Positions 35,990 to 47,625 are shown, counted from the stretch's first letter. The stretch: DNA of 64,000 nt from Epiperipatus broadwayi (GCA_028023455.1 JAQFVV010012446.1:3224001-3288000), one strand, 5' to 3'. Translations and numbers: made by a program. The notes: generated by a model not told the origin, from the sequence alone.

Positions 35990-35994
35990 TCCCT

Positions 35995-36690
35995 TTAAAG
36001 CGCTGAAAACTTTGACATTATTCACACGGAAATGCGCTATTTCTTAAATATAAATTTTTACGCATTCACCCGTCAGTAAGAATTTAAAAACCTTAAGTGA
36101 ATCACTTAAGTTTAGAGCATACATTTTATATACACCAACTCTTATAGACCATGCTTAAATTAGGGCTTGAGTCTATTGGGTGCCTGATGTTATAATCAAA
36201 TATTCAATTGTACAAATCTAACCAATCCCAGGAGACTTTCATTTTTAACCACCTACGATTAGGCAAACATGACTTGTAAATATATTATTATAAAGTGCTG
36301 AAAACTTTGAAATTATTCAAACGGAAGTCAATCTCTGATAATGCGCTACTTCGCACATATAAATTTTCACGCATTTGTCCGCTGGTAAGAGTTTACTTAA
36401 GTGAATCACTGAAGTTTAGAGCGTACATTCTATATATACCAACTCATACAGAGTATGCTTAAATCAGGGCTTGAATCTATTGTGTGCCTGATGTTATAAT
36501 CAAATATTCAATTGTACAAATCTATTTAACCCATCGCAGGACAAACGACTTATAAATTTAAATCTGTTATTATAAAGCACTGAAAACTTAAGATTTTTTA
36601 AATTTACTGGTGGGCGAGTGCGTGGAAATTTATAATATTTAAGAAGTAACGCATTATCGAGATTTCCATTTGAATAGATTCCCTTTAATA
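35995..36690. repeat. Direct duplication plus inverted partial copy
   Basis: The segment 35998-36240 (CGCTGAAAACTTTGACATTA ... TTCAATTGTACAAATCTA) is repeated at about 36296-36525. A shorter inverted copy follows at 36565-36680 (GCACTGAAAACTT and, inverted, the AATGCGCTA-type segment). A related sequence lies at 61165-61310 (AATGCGCTATTAC ... CAGTGCTTTATAATAG). Confidence 0.75.
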
Positions 36691-39265
36691 AAATCTTTCA
36701 TTTGTACTGCTAAATCTGTCAGACTTTAACTGGTCATTCGTGGTTTGTATTTGTCCCCATCTAAATGGGTTCGTAGCTGCTAATGAATCAGATAAGCACA
36801 GTAATCATGGGTTGTCTTGAATTTGCTGATGAGATTTAAGTACAGTACAAGAGTTCTTGAATTTGCTCATATGCTGTACAGAGCATTTATGTTCTTATTC
36901 CCTGTCGGACATTACATTTCTGCAACATACTGCAAAGTTCTAAAAAACAAATTAGATCATTTTTAATAATAAGAAAAAAGCTATCATTCATTATGGCTAT
37001 AATATGAATGTGATTTCCAAATACTTTAATACTGATGGTTCTCAAAAATTTGTTTCGGAGGTTTTCCAAGCACTATAATTGCGTAATCAAATTCTTTTTC
37101 TATATTTAAATTTTATTGAACGTGAGTGAAGGTATCTGGGCAATTGGATATTATGAACAAACATTAACTATTGTTATCAGTGATGATTTGCTATCTCTTG
37201 CAATCTCATCATAGTTTAATCTGTTACAAAATAAATTAAATTATAAGCATAGAGTTTTTGCATTATTAAGATATATCTGTAAAGTAAAAACTTATATCGT
37301 AACAATTTTGTCCTATTTTTTTTATGACTTAGAAAGCCCATGTCTTATCATTTTTCATAAGTTTATCATTTTTATATTATCTAAATATTTTTCAGCTTTT
37401 GGAAGTCATTTTGTATAACCTTGATTTTTTTCAGTATTCTCTTGCTGATCTTTTGTCTTTTTTTAAAAACATATTTCGGTATTTTGTAATTACTTGCTAT
37501 AATCTGATCTAATGTCTGTGATTGATTGCTTTCTTAATTCTTTTTTTATACTGCAGTGATTTCTCCACTAGTACTTTGTATTGAAATAAAATAGCTGAAA
37601 TTCATTATCGTTTGGAATTTTTTTTTGTAGATAACCAATTAGTTATTCACAAACATAAATAAATCAATGGAATTCTTAATTGGGAAATTCTCTCATGGCT
37701 TAAGTTTTTCAATTCTGCCGTTATTTAAATAAATTGAGTCATTAACTATGCGACTTGTGGTTTATGTTTGCCACAGTTGTATAAAGCATAGACTCGTGAA
37801 TTCTTCTATCTCTATAACCATTATTGTAACTTATAAATGATTATTTTTATCAAATTTCATTCTATCAACTTAATTTTTCATAGCTTTTGCCTTGTGAAGA
37901 AATGTGCGGTAATTGACTTTCATTAGTTATAATACTTATAAAGTATATGAACTAACTCATTAGTTATTTGTATTGTTAATACTGTCATATCATTGACCAT
38001 TAAATGGATACAGGGGCAAGAGTAAATAAAAATAAATATGAGTCAGGATTAATGAAGTTCGTTTTCTCATTCGAGCAATAATCTTTCTCCAGCTTGGATC
38101 TCTACTCAGCCATCATTTAATATTCGATATACCACACTGACTTTAATCTTTCTTTTCTACTCATAAGATTGATAGATCTCTCACATATATTAGTAACCAG
38201 GATCAAATACATCTTATTTTATAAACTAATACATCTTTTAAATAACCATTAGATTGAAGGACTTGCTTTTTTGGTAGTATTATTTCTTTAATGCAACATT
38301 CTTTTTGAACTTTATTTCAAATATTCTTTGCAAACCCCATTAAAATCTTATTCAACTCTAATCATTATTATTAATTCAGATCTCTGAAAAACATATTCAC
38401 AAGGAATATTACCCACTCATACTTTTAAATGAGCAAGCAGTAAATCGATGAACAAATATTGGACATGCTAAATCATTCTAATAAATAAAATGTGCTAATT
38501 TATAATTATTGATTGAAACATTATTAAATTATTGATTGCATTACTCTATCATTTAAATATTAATTTTCCATTTACATCTTCAATGCTAGATTCAAACACG
38601 TTATTTGTATTGGCTGAAATTCCTATTTTAATTAGGCTGTAATATTATCACTTCGACTTTAAATTCACATGTATAAGCACATACGTGGGATGTGACTGTT
38701 ATTTCCATCCACTTGATTCTTTCTTTAAAATTAATTTATAAATTTCACAGTTTATATATTTTAACATTTTAAAGAAGCATGTTTAAAGATGGAATTTTTA
38801 TTTAAATTAATTAATTTTCATTTGGCTTTCCATTAAATATTATAATATTTCAATATCAATTAAAATAAAACATAGTAATATTAAAAGTCATTTTAAAAAT
38901 TAAGAAAAAATGGTCAAAGCCTAGACTTTCTTGAGATTGTCTTGAATAAAGAATAATGTTTTTTTGTTTTTTTTTTTGATATGGTTCACATTTTTGGTGC
39001 TTTTTTAGTTTGGTGAATTTTAGTTTTATTCTATTTCAAAGATTCCATAGCCTTGAATTTATTTTATACCATACAAAATTTGTTTAGATAAGAAAAAAGA
39101 GATCTTAAAATGGTGATTAAAACTTACTATTTATTTTTATAGTTCTTAATCTGAAATTTTATATTGTAGTTTGGTTAAGAGAACTATTCTCCATCTTGGT
39201 GATTAATTCAATTTACAATTTTTGGCATATTTTTAAATTCAGTTCCATCTTTGGTCAATCTTCAG
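36691..39265. other. AT-rich DNA, no gene seen
   Basis: Nothing recognised on either strand. The minus frame at 36887-37069 is not convincing. Confidence 0.4.
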
Positions 39266-39346
39266 GTGTTGGCAAGAATTCTACACACAATGGTGGATAA
39301 CAAGAATAAAACATGGAGGATAGCTCACAATGAATCTTACAAACAG
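39266..39346 (+). CDS. Candidate 27-codon internal exon
   Basis: A CTTCAG acceptor at 39265 and an AAACAG/GTGGTA donor at 39346 bracket an open frame reading LARILHTMVDNKNKTWRIAH then NESYKQ. Length is a multiple of three and only this frame is open. The composition looks coding, but I recognise no protein and saw no neighbouring exon. It could be an orphan of an unannotated gene or chance. Confidence 0.25.
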
Positions 39347-39584
39347 GTGGTAGTTTTGATTAAGTTGTATCAGGAATTTTTGAACACCTTTTCATTCTGA
39401 TATCCCTTTGTCAATATGCTAAAAGCATGTGTTCTGAAATCGGTTTTAATAAAATTTATTGGTTGTGATCTGATCCTTCGTGTCAGCCAGGGATTGCGCC
39501 ATTTCTACCTTAATTTCTAGAAATATGCCGTTTCCGCGTCCGCACCCAAGCCTTTAAGCATTTTTTGTACAATAAATCCTAGAA

Positions 39585-39690
39585 AGATTGTTAACTCGGA
39601 GTTAAGTATTCTTTCTACACTAAAATGTAGATTGTTCACTCGGAGTTAAGCCTTCTTTCTACGATAAAACCTAGAAAGAGTGTTAACTCT
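39585..39690 (+). repeat. Subterminal tandem repeats, ~47 bp, 2.5 copies
   Basis: The unit is CTAGAAAGATTGTTAACTCG followed by GAGTTAAGTATTCTTTCTAC. It recurs with TGTAGATTGTTCACTCGG and CTAGAAAGAGTGTTAACTC. Repeated subterminal motifs are common transposase-binding sites, but that role here is inference. Confidence 0.7.
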
Positions 39691-40001
39691 GCTAACGGTA
39701 TGTTTTTTTCCGATGCTAAAAGCGGAGGAAAAGGCCGTAGTTGTTTGTGTCACGCACTACATCGTAATGCTGTGTTATGTATTTTATGTAACAATATCGT
39801 ATGCGGGTGTATTAAGTTGATCGTGTCAAAATTATTTAAATTTTCGTTGGGGCCTTTTTTTTTAATGCAAATTGATGTACTGTTACCTTTTAACAATTTT
39901 AGCAGTGTCGTGATTGTTTCTCATAAAGCTGTAAGCCTCCTAAATTTTCTATTAGGGTGGGGTAGTCACGTTTTAGTGAGAAATTTTCCGAGACCAAGAA
40001 T

Positions 40002-40171
40002 ATGGCTAATTCAAACACCGAAAACTTGAAAAAAAGATGGGAATTGCCAGACACGGAAGCTGGCGCTGGAACATTTCTACAGCAGAAAAAGATCCTGCTG
40101 AAAGAAAAGATATGATTGTGCGGCAAATATATGCAGACTTGAGGTCCAAAAACATCTTTTGACTTTCATTT
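40002..40171 (+). pseudogene. Merlin transposase exon 1, dead copy
   Basis: The ATG at 40002 lies 541 bp from the element's left end. The frame reads MANSNTENLKKRWELPDTEA and then FLQQKKILLKEKI, stops (TGA at 40113), and continues as LCGKYMQT with a further stop. It aligns along its length to the exon at 55306-55485 in the 51-56 kb element: MAxSNxExLK, W-LP-TEA, LQxKxILxK, and LCG-xM. Where the other copy encodes MCLCGEEM, this one has ATA TGA then LCG. The exon ends in a consensus donor (CATTT/GTAAGT at 40171). The N-terminal zinc-ribbon region of ISXO2/IS1595-type transposases has this LQxxGILxK...C.xGxxM form. Confidence 0.75.
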
Positions 40172-40239
40172 GTAAGTCTCGTAGCCGACGGAAATGTTTA
40201 CTTCGTAAAGGGCAGCTTGTTTGAGGGATTCCAAATGGC

Positions 40240-41900
40240 CTTCGTCAAATGTAAAATAAAAGTAACTTAAATTTTTATTTAAACATACATCCCTTCTCCC
40301 AATAATTGTTGTCGGAAATCAAATGTAAAATAAAAGAAGTAACTAAAATTTTTATTTAAACGTACCCCAAAAAACCCTCTGTTATTCCAATAATTGTTGT
40401 CGTCGGCAGTCAAATGTAAAATAAAAGTAACGTAAATTATTCTTTAATCATAGAGGGAAAAAAAACCCCTCCCACTAATTGTTGTCGGCAATCAAATGTA
40501 AACCAATAAAAGTAAGACCGTAAATTATTTAAACATAACCCAAATTACTATTTGAACATACACCAAAATAAGACCCGTTCTTGTCAATAAAAATTAAAGA
40601 AACAATTATTATTGTCCCATTGTCAAAAATATTATTTGGGAAACCAAAATAATTTATAAACGAAAAAAAGGAAAGTAGAATCGGTTGTCAATCAAATGTA
40701 ACCAATAAAAGTAATTTAAATTTTTAATTAAACATACACACACAAAAAAAACCTTCTGCCAGTAATTGTTGTCGGCAATCAAATGTAAAATAAAAGCAAC
40801 GTAAATTATTATTTAATCATACACAAAAACACCCCTCCCACAAATTGTTGTCGGGAATCAAATGTAAAGCACTAAAAGTAAGGTAAATTATTTTTTAAAC
40901 GTAACCCAAATTACTATTTGAACATACACCAAAAAAGACCCGTTCTTTTCAATAAAAATTAAAGAAACAACTATTATTGTCCCATTGTCAAAAATATTAT
41001 TTGGGAAATCAAAATAATTTATAAACGAAAGAAAGTCAAATCGGTTGTCAATCAAATGTAACCAATAAAAGTAACTTAAATTTTTATTTAAACATACACA
41101 AAAAACCCCTTTCTCCCAATAATTATTGTCGGCAATCAAATGTAAAATAAAAGTAACGTAAATTATTATTTAGTCATAACCCAAAAACATCCCTCCCACT
41201 AATTATCAATCAAATGAACACCACTAAAAGTAACGTAAACTTATTTAAACATACACCCCTTTTCCCAATTGTTGCCGACAATCATACACACAAAAAAAAC
41301 ACCCCTCCCAATAATTATTGTCAATCAAATGTAAACCAATAAAAGTAAGGTAAATTGTTATTTAAACATAACCCAAATTACTACTTGAACATACACCAAA
41401 AAACACCCTTTTGTCAATAAAAATTAAAGAAACAACTATTGTCCCATTGTCAAAAATATTATTTGTAGAACCAATATAATTTATAAATGAAAGAAAGTCA
41501 AATTGATTGTCAATCAAATGTAACCAATAAAAGTAACTTAAATATTTATTTAAACATACACGAAAAAAAACCCACTTCTCCCAATAATTAATGGCAATCA
41601 AATGTAAACCTATAACAGTAACGTAAATTATTAAACACCCACTAATTGTCAATCAAATGTAAACCTATAAAAGTAACGTAAATTATTATTTAAAGATACA
41701 TCAAAAAAACCCGTTCTCTCTTTAATTTTGTCAATCAAATTTTAAAAAACAGTAATACTATTTAAAAAAAACAAATTACTATTTGAACATACACCAAAAA
41801 AGACTCTTGTGAATAAAAATTAAAAAAACAAAACTATTATTATCCAATTGTCAAAAATATTATTTGGGAAAAATAATTTAGAAACGAAAGAAAGTAAAAT
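40240..41900. repeat. Satellite array with higher-order structure
   Basis: Degenerate monomers of roughly 75-80 bp are built on TCAAATGTAAAATAAAAGTA, then AAATTATTATTTAAACATAC, then a C-rich part (AAAACCCCTCCC) and AATTGTTGTCGGC. A distinct longer block containing ATTATTTGGGAAA-like and CCCATTGTCAAAAATATTA segments starts near 40549, 40909, 41378 and 41774. This gives a higher-order period of about 360-470 bp. The array fills most of the transposon interior. Confidence 0.85.
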
Positions 41901-42489
41901 TTGTAAACAAAACAAAAAAAAGTCAGTATTAATAGAGAATCGCTAGCCCGGGAACATTATATTAATGTGCTTTTGGTTAGAAATAGCGCCATCCTGCGGC
42001 TGACACAAAGGATCAGATCACAAACAATTTGTTTTAAAAAAGTATAGTAATCCTTTTATAAAGTGCACAAAATAAAAATACAAGTTTCACATTTCAAGGT
42101 TTTTTTTTTTGATTTCGTCTTTTAACTAAAATTTTGCTTCTAAAAGTTTAAATCAAATATTTTTATAATTAACTTCATTTTTTTAAAATGTAAAAAATAT
42201 TGTAATATTAATTAAATTGTCATGTCTCTGTGTAAATGTTTTATTTGCGTATTATTTTAACATATCCCATATTGTTTTGTGCACACAAGCTACAATTTAA
42301 TATTACTTTTCATTATTTCTACAATGTTTTAGTGTTCCTAATTATATGAATAACTTAATGAAATCCGTTTCTTTACATTTTATAATTGAGTTTATATATG
42401 ACTCCTACATATGCAGCCATGAAATGATTATACATACATGTATTACCAGAATAATGTATCCTTGAAAAAAACTATCTAAAGTGATAATT

Positions 42490-42912
42490 ATAAATTTATT
42501 TAACACACATTGAGTAATATTTACTAAGGCAATAAGCCTCAAGAATGTGTGCTTGAAAATGCGAAGGTAGGGACCTCTACAGGTCTTAACCACAAGCTTA
42601 TGCTTTGGAAGAAAAGAGGGGAACCCTTCTTTACTTCAACCTACTTTCTATTAATGTACAATAGGAATTATGGACTTAATCAGTGAAGTATTGAATAGCT
42701 TCACGCTCTCAGATCTAACTGCTTCAGCTTCATCTATTTATATAGAAAGTAGGTTGAAGTAAAGAAGAGTTCCCCTCTTTTCTTCCAACGTGTAAGCTTG
42801 TGGTTAAGACCTGTAGAGGTCCCTACCTTCGTATTTTCAAGCGCACATTCTTGAGGTTTATTGCCTTAATAAATATTACTTAGGTAATCAATGTGTGTTA
42901 AATAAATTTATA
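42490..42912. repeat. Foldback element, ~165-bp arms
   Basis: The left arm 42490-42652 (TTAACACACATTGAGTAATA ... CAACCTACTTTCTAT) is inverted at 42737-42912, with a spacer of about 85 bp. The spacer contains a GTGAAG...CTTCAC hairpin. A copy of the spacer plus right arm follows at 42998-43226. Confidence 0.85.
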
Positions 42913-42997
42913 ATAACAACTTTAAATTATCGTAATAGATTTCTAATTATAAAATCGTTCCATTGACTCATTGTAAATAGAAAGATTTCGCGAGTAC

Positions 42998-43226
42998 TAA
43001 TGTATAATAGGAATTGTGGACTTAATCCGCGAAGTATTGAATAGCTTCACGATCTCAGATCTAACTGCTTCAGCTTCACCTATTTATATAGAAAGTAGGT
43101 TGAAGTAAAGAAGGGTTCCCCTCTTTACTTCCAAAGTGTAAGCTTGTGGTTAAGACCTGTAGAGGTCCCTATCTTCGCATTTTCAAGCGCACATTCTTGA
43201 GGTTTATTGCCTTAGTAAATATCTAA
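42998..43226. repeat. Partial copy of the 42.5-kb foldback
   Basis: It covers spacer and right arm (TAATGTATAATAGGAATTG ... TTTATTGCCTTAGTAAATAT). The left arm is missing. Confidence 0.85.
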
Positions 43227-43472
43227 AGTGATAGAAAATGGTGAATGTATTAAATTGATATTCCCATTTAAATGGATATTGATTGCACATATGTTTTAAC
43301 CATTGGAGAATTGAACCAAAAAAAAAAAAATTGTTTGAAAAGTTGAAAATATTTATTTCAAGAACAAGCATGAAATTAATATATTTTCATAACAGGCCAT
43401 TGTTTTTAAAAAAAAAACCCAAATATATGAAAATAATTTATTTTAAAAACAAACTTAAAGTAAGTCTCTATA

Positions 43473-43655
43473 AATTGGAAATAATTGAAAGTTTGCTAAT
43501 CTTTCACATGCGCTAAGAAAAAGTCGGTATCATCCTTTTCTTGTCAAAATCTGTCTTGTATCGAAGCCTGATCATTCTTAAGACAGCTGTTTAAAATCTG
43601 GTCGGCTGTCTTAGCGCATGTGAAAGATTAGCAAACTTTCAATTATTTCCAATTT
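43473..43655. repeat. Foldback element with perfect ~46-bp arms
   Basis: The left arm runs from AAATTGGAAATAATTGAAAG to CACATGCGCTAAG (43473-43518). It is exactly inverted at about 43609-43654. A second inner hairpin, AAGACAGC...GCTGTCTT, is nested. A copy of the inner part and right arm lies at 43858-44030. Confidence 0.85.
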
Positions 43656-43857
43656 ATTAACAACATGCGATTTAGACAAATATTATTTGCATACGTTGCT
43701 GATAAATTATATTAACATCTAGAAAATTGCGGTTTAGTAAATTAAGATTTTGCTCCTTAATATCTTAAATTAAAAACACAATGAATGTATATGTTTGTAT
43801 ATTCAAGCTTTCAGGCCAAGATGCTTAAGACTGGCTTATATATTTAAAAAGTTAAGT

Positions 43858-44030
43858 TAAGAAAAGGTTGGTATCATCCTTTTCTTGTCAAAATCTCTAT
43901 CATGTATTGAAACCTGATCATTCTTAAGACAGCTGTTTAAAATCTGATTGGCTGTCTTAGCGCATGTGAAAGATTAGCAAACTTTCAATTATTTTCAATT
44001 TATTAACTACATGCAATTTAGACAAATATT
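43858..44030. repeat. Partial copy of the 43.5-kb foldback
   Basis: It repeats GAAAAGGTTGGTATCATCC through CTTAGCGCATGTGAAAGATT and on to TTAGACAAATATTAAG, with few changes. The left arm is lost. Confidence 0.85.
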
Positions 44031-44173
44031 AAGTCTCTATAGTAATCGTGTGTCTTGAAAACACAAAAATATTTATTTAAAAAAACATTTGAAGTTAATA
44101 TATTTTTTCTCAACCAGCATTTATTGAAAATCTAAATTAACAGGAATATAAAATAATTCATTTAGAAAATTGA

Positions 44174-44608
44174 TAAGTTACTTCATGTGGTCTTCTTGGA
44201 CAGAGATTATGTCCAAGCAAACTTTTTGACATATTAATCCAATCAACCACAGTCTTTGAAGTTATATGCATAATAAAAAGAAATACAATATCTAAAATTA
44301 ATAATTTCTGTCTGAATATATTGTCTGTCAACATTGCAAAATAGATGCAAATTTGCCCTTGGGGTTTGTCCTTTGTAGCATAGCAGGTCCAGGTCTCTGC
44401 AATGGTATAATGATCCAAAAAGTTCTGATAGCGCAAAATCATAACACTTCTATTTATCATCAATAGAATTCTTTTAATATTATTTACCATATAAATTTTA
44501 TGAATGATGAAAACTATTACTTGCGGATCTAAAATAATTGAAGCTACGACACAGATCATATGCACAAGTACTATCACAAGTTTTAATGTTATAGCTCTAT
44601 CTATTGGC
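44174..44608 (-). CDS. Hypothetical hydrophobic protein or exon, ~145 codons
   Basis: This is the longest uninterrupted frame in the window (150 codons from a GTG at 44610 to the stop at 44158). A pyrimidine-rich acceptor (TTATTCGTACACAG) ends at its left-hand start, so it could be an internal exon. A weak donor (GAA/GTAACT) lies near its end. Predicted membrane segments lie at residues about 7-27 (LKLVIVLVHMICVVASIIL), 31-43, and 102-120 (LLILDIVFLFIMHIT). A middle part has Cys and charged residues (TWTCYATKDKPQGQ). It may be a fragment of a multi-pass receptor or transporter, but no family motif is clear. Chance cannot be excluded in AT-rich DNA. Confidence 0.3.
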
Positions 44609-44947
44609 ACTGTGTACGAATAATGAGAATAGTTTATGTATAATTTTTTTAAAGGAGCGATTTTGGGATTTTTTTGATTATTATAAGTAATTTTCCTAAC
44701 TTTGTGAATTTAAATTTTTTTACGTGCTTTGTCATTTTCTAATTCAATTTATTATACAGTTATGTTGCAATCGTTAAATAATGGCAACCAATGCCTAACT
44801 AATTTTTTTTAATGTATTTTTTTACAAATGTAATCAATTTTCCTTGGTTTTCTGGATTTAGAATTTTTTTTGTTAATTAGTATGTGTAGACAATTACTTT
44901 TTTTGGATTTAATTAAATTTCATATGGATTTATTGCAGAGCCTATAA

Positions 44948-45362
44948 ACATCACATGATCACCATTTCTTATACTTGCTTATAATTATTAAAACAGGCAA
45001 AACTCTCCATACAGTATTGCCACTCAGTGCAAGCCAGAGTAATCAATGGATGCCAGAAAGCTTGGGCATAAAATCCCCATCTAGTGCCTACTCATCCAAT
45101 ATCCCCAGACTAGTTTCTGGGCTGTGGCCTTTGTCAGTGAGGAGCCTTGGATCTGAGAGCACTGCACCTAGATCTTGGGATCTAATGCAACCCTCCTCAC
45201 TGATGGAGGCCACAAGCTAGAAACTAGTCTGTGGTTAGTGGAAGAGTAGGCACTAGATGGGGATTTTATGCACAAGCCTTCTGGCATCCATTGATTACTC
45301 TGGCCTGCACTGAGTGACAGTACTATATGGAGAGTTTTGCCTGTTTTAATAAGTTATAAGCA
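44948..45362. mobile_element. PLE terminal unit (family B), second copy
   Basis: Inverted arms 44990-45175 and 45190-45345 lie inside outer flanks AAACATCACATGATCACC and its complement. Two hammerhead cores are both damaged. The minus one (about 45103-45143) has CTGACAA for CTGACGA. The plus one (45194-45236) has CTGATGG. Its stem II (GGC-CACAA-GCU) still pairs through a G-U. Confidence 0.7.
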
Positions 45363-45599
45363 GGCATAAGAAATGGTGATCATGTGATGTTTATTGGCTT
45401 AAAACCAATCCTGCCTAATAGGATAGTGGTGGCTATGGTTATTAAAGAACCAGACACCAAAATGTTTAGGTACTGAACTGAGTTCAGACCTATATGTCTA
45501 TAAGTTGATGAGCTTGGATTGAAAATATTGTTTTCAATTTAAGACTTATAGTTTTGTAGTTAAATAGAGATAAAAGGTGGCTGCTGGAGGGTTGCATTA

Positions 45600-45800
45600 G
45601 ATCCTAAGATCTAGGTGCAGTGCTCTCAGATCCAAGGCTCCTCACTGATGAAGTCCACAATCCAGAAATTAGTCTGGGGATATTGGATGGGTAGGCACTA
45701 GATGGAGATTTTATGCACAAGCCTTCAGGCATCCATTGATTACTCTGGCTTGCACTGAGTGGCAATAGTGTATGGAGAGGTTTGTCTGATTTATTGCAGA
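45600..45800 (+). repeat. PLE family B half-unit, third copy
   Basis: It matches the right arm of the other units and ends GTATGGAGAGG. The ribozyme core CTGATGA (45645-45651) and GAAA (45665-45668) are intact. Stem II has changed to GTC-CACAA-TCC, which no longer pairs fully. Confidence 0.65.
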
Positions 45801-46540
45801 CATTTACCATAAATTTATTATAGAATTATATTTGCTATTGGTAACTAATTTAATTTCTTACAGGTTTTTTTTTTATTTCCTAAATAAGTTACATTGTTTT
45901 CAAGATTTCAAACTTTTGTTTTACAATCCTTTCCTGTTTGCAAAAAAATCATTAATTTTAGATTTTGTTATCAAAAAAAAAAAAATTACATAATTTTCAT
46001 GACTTTAAACAATATGTTTTTTTTTTGTTTAATATTTTATGGAAAAAAAATGCAAGTTATCGAGTACAGCTCATTTTGGTATATTTTGGTATCTACCAAT
46101 GAATCAAGCACATATCCAAATGAGCACCATTAAATGTTTAATTGATTCAGAAAAATAAGAATTGGGATAAAAAGTATATGCCATATTGAATTAGTATTTA
46201 TTATACAACTGAATTAATACTAAAAAAAAAAAAAGAATTAAATATTCATTTATCAACATTGTTTATTTGTAAATTAATTCATTCGTAAATGTAGAAATTA
46301 GCGAGTTGTAATTTAAATTGAGTGAAGTTCATCTTGTAGGTGAGCTCATTACGAATTGATTTTATATCTACCTTGAGATAACTTTTTTTTTTTTAAATAA
46401 AAATGTTAATGATTCACTTTAAAAGCAGATATTATATAGAAACTTTTACTTGAAATCTTTTTATTAAATGATACCTCGAGAATAATCTGTAATTAAGCTC
46501 ATTTATTATGGAATTAATAATAATAATGATCCTAGATGAA
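45801..46540. other. AT-rich DNA, no gene seen
   Basis: Contains long A and T runs. The frame at 45894-46133 is not convincing. Confidence 0.4.
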
Positions 46541-46720
46541 CTATTGAAATCTTAAACGGGATTCCAAGAGATTGTAAAAGACTCTGAAAGAGACCACATA
46601 TGAGATGGATGGATATAAGAAAGGGTGCAGGGATGATGTGAAGAGAAGCTAAAAATCGGAGATGGATTGAACTTGGAGAGACCTTCACCCTACACTGGAT
46701 TGATAATGGTTGATGATAAT
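46541..46720 (+). pseudogene. Non-LTR retrotransposon C-terminal tail
   Basis: The plus frame reads LKRPHMRWMDIRKGAGMM-like residues, a stop, then REAKNRRWIELGETFTLHWI. This is the common tail GRPxxRWxDDIRKxAGxxWxRxAxDRxxWxxLGEAFxxQW of endonuclease-RT non-LTR elements. It is a different tail from the one at 16400-16620. The preceding RT is absent. Confidence 0.7.
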
Positions 46721-47587
46721 AATGATTATGGAATTATATTTTGATAAGATCCTAACAGTCAGGTATATACATATATTTTTTTTATTGTTTTAACAATTTT
46801 TCCATAATCAATTGAAGCTTACAAATTTATTTGCCTTAATATTTCAATTAGATGATTTTTTTTAATTCAGTAATTACAATAATCTTAGAGTTGTAATCAT
46901 TTCTTCTTAACTTTTGTTAAATTCATTTTATGATTGATTTAATAAAATGAATATTGCTACAATTTTGAATAGTTTGATTATATTTTACAAGCAAAGAGAT
47001 GTGCACAATGTTAGGCTTGTTTTTTTAATTAAAATGTTTTTAGGTTTTGTCATAATCTACTTATTTTGAAAATTAAATATAATAATGAAAAGACATAAAT
47101 CATTTTCAACATTATATAGTAGTGATATTCATATCAATCATTTTTAATGTTAGGCAATACTCTTTGATGCACATTCACAACATTTATTTAATAATCTGCC
47201 ATTTTTAAGTTTAGCCTCATGGAAGTAAATAATTGCGATTTGTAAATGGGCTGAATATATTTAAATTTCATAATGGAAAAGTGGCAAAGTTGTTTTGAGA
47301 AAAAAAAAAAATTTAAACAGTATTTTATGTCTTTTCCAATACTATCTAACTCTACCTTTTACTCATTGTACAGTCAGTATATAATATTGATCATACAGTC
47401 AATAACTGGATTTTTACCAATTGGTTTTTAAACATTTAGAAATAATTGTGTTATTTCTCTAATATGGAGTGTCTGAGTTTTATATTTTTATTTATTTGCC
47501 TTTTTAAAAAAAAAAACAGATGCCATTTTCTTTTACATATTGAACCTTCGCTTTTCCCCATTATCAATGTACTATAGGATAATCTGA

Positions 47588-47625
47588 GCAGGGGTATTCA
47601 ACCTTTTTGCATTGGAAAAAAGAAG
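47588..47625. mobile_element. Orphan hAT end
   Basis: CAGGGGTATTCAACC followed by TTTTTGCA is very like the left end of the hAT MITE at 20364. No matching right end was found downstream, so it is a truncated copy. Confidence 0.45.

Larger units (their letters stand above)
39461..42025 (+). mobile_element. Non-autonomous Merlin-type transposon, 2565 bp
   Basis: The left end starts GGTTGTGATCTGATCC and the right end is the complement of GTTTGTGATCTGATCC. The inverted similarity runs for about 55 bp, through GTGTCAGCC and GCGCCATTTCTA. The 8-bp flanks are AATTTATT (39453-39460) and AATTTGTT (42026-42033), a near-perfect target duplication. The left subterminal DNA (TTTCTAGAAATAT, CCGCACCCAAG) matches the right end of the 51202-56032 element. 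Inside are three subterminal repeats, a dead copy of transposase exon 1, and a large satellite array instead of the rest of the gene. The Merlin assignment comes from the relative at 51-56 kb and from the 8-bp duplications. Confidence 0.8.

Noticed and set aside
39700-40029. 109-codon plus-strand frame in the small Merlin element
   Set aside because: It overlaps the real transposase start in another frame, is rich in Cys, Phe and Leu, and has no counterpart in the related element at 55 kb.
40002-40171. MANSNTENLKK... first read as a captured host exon
   Set aside because: It aligns to the transposase exon at 55306-55485 and lies at the same distance from the transposon end, so it belongs to the element.
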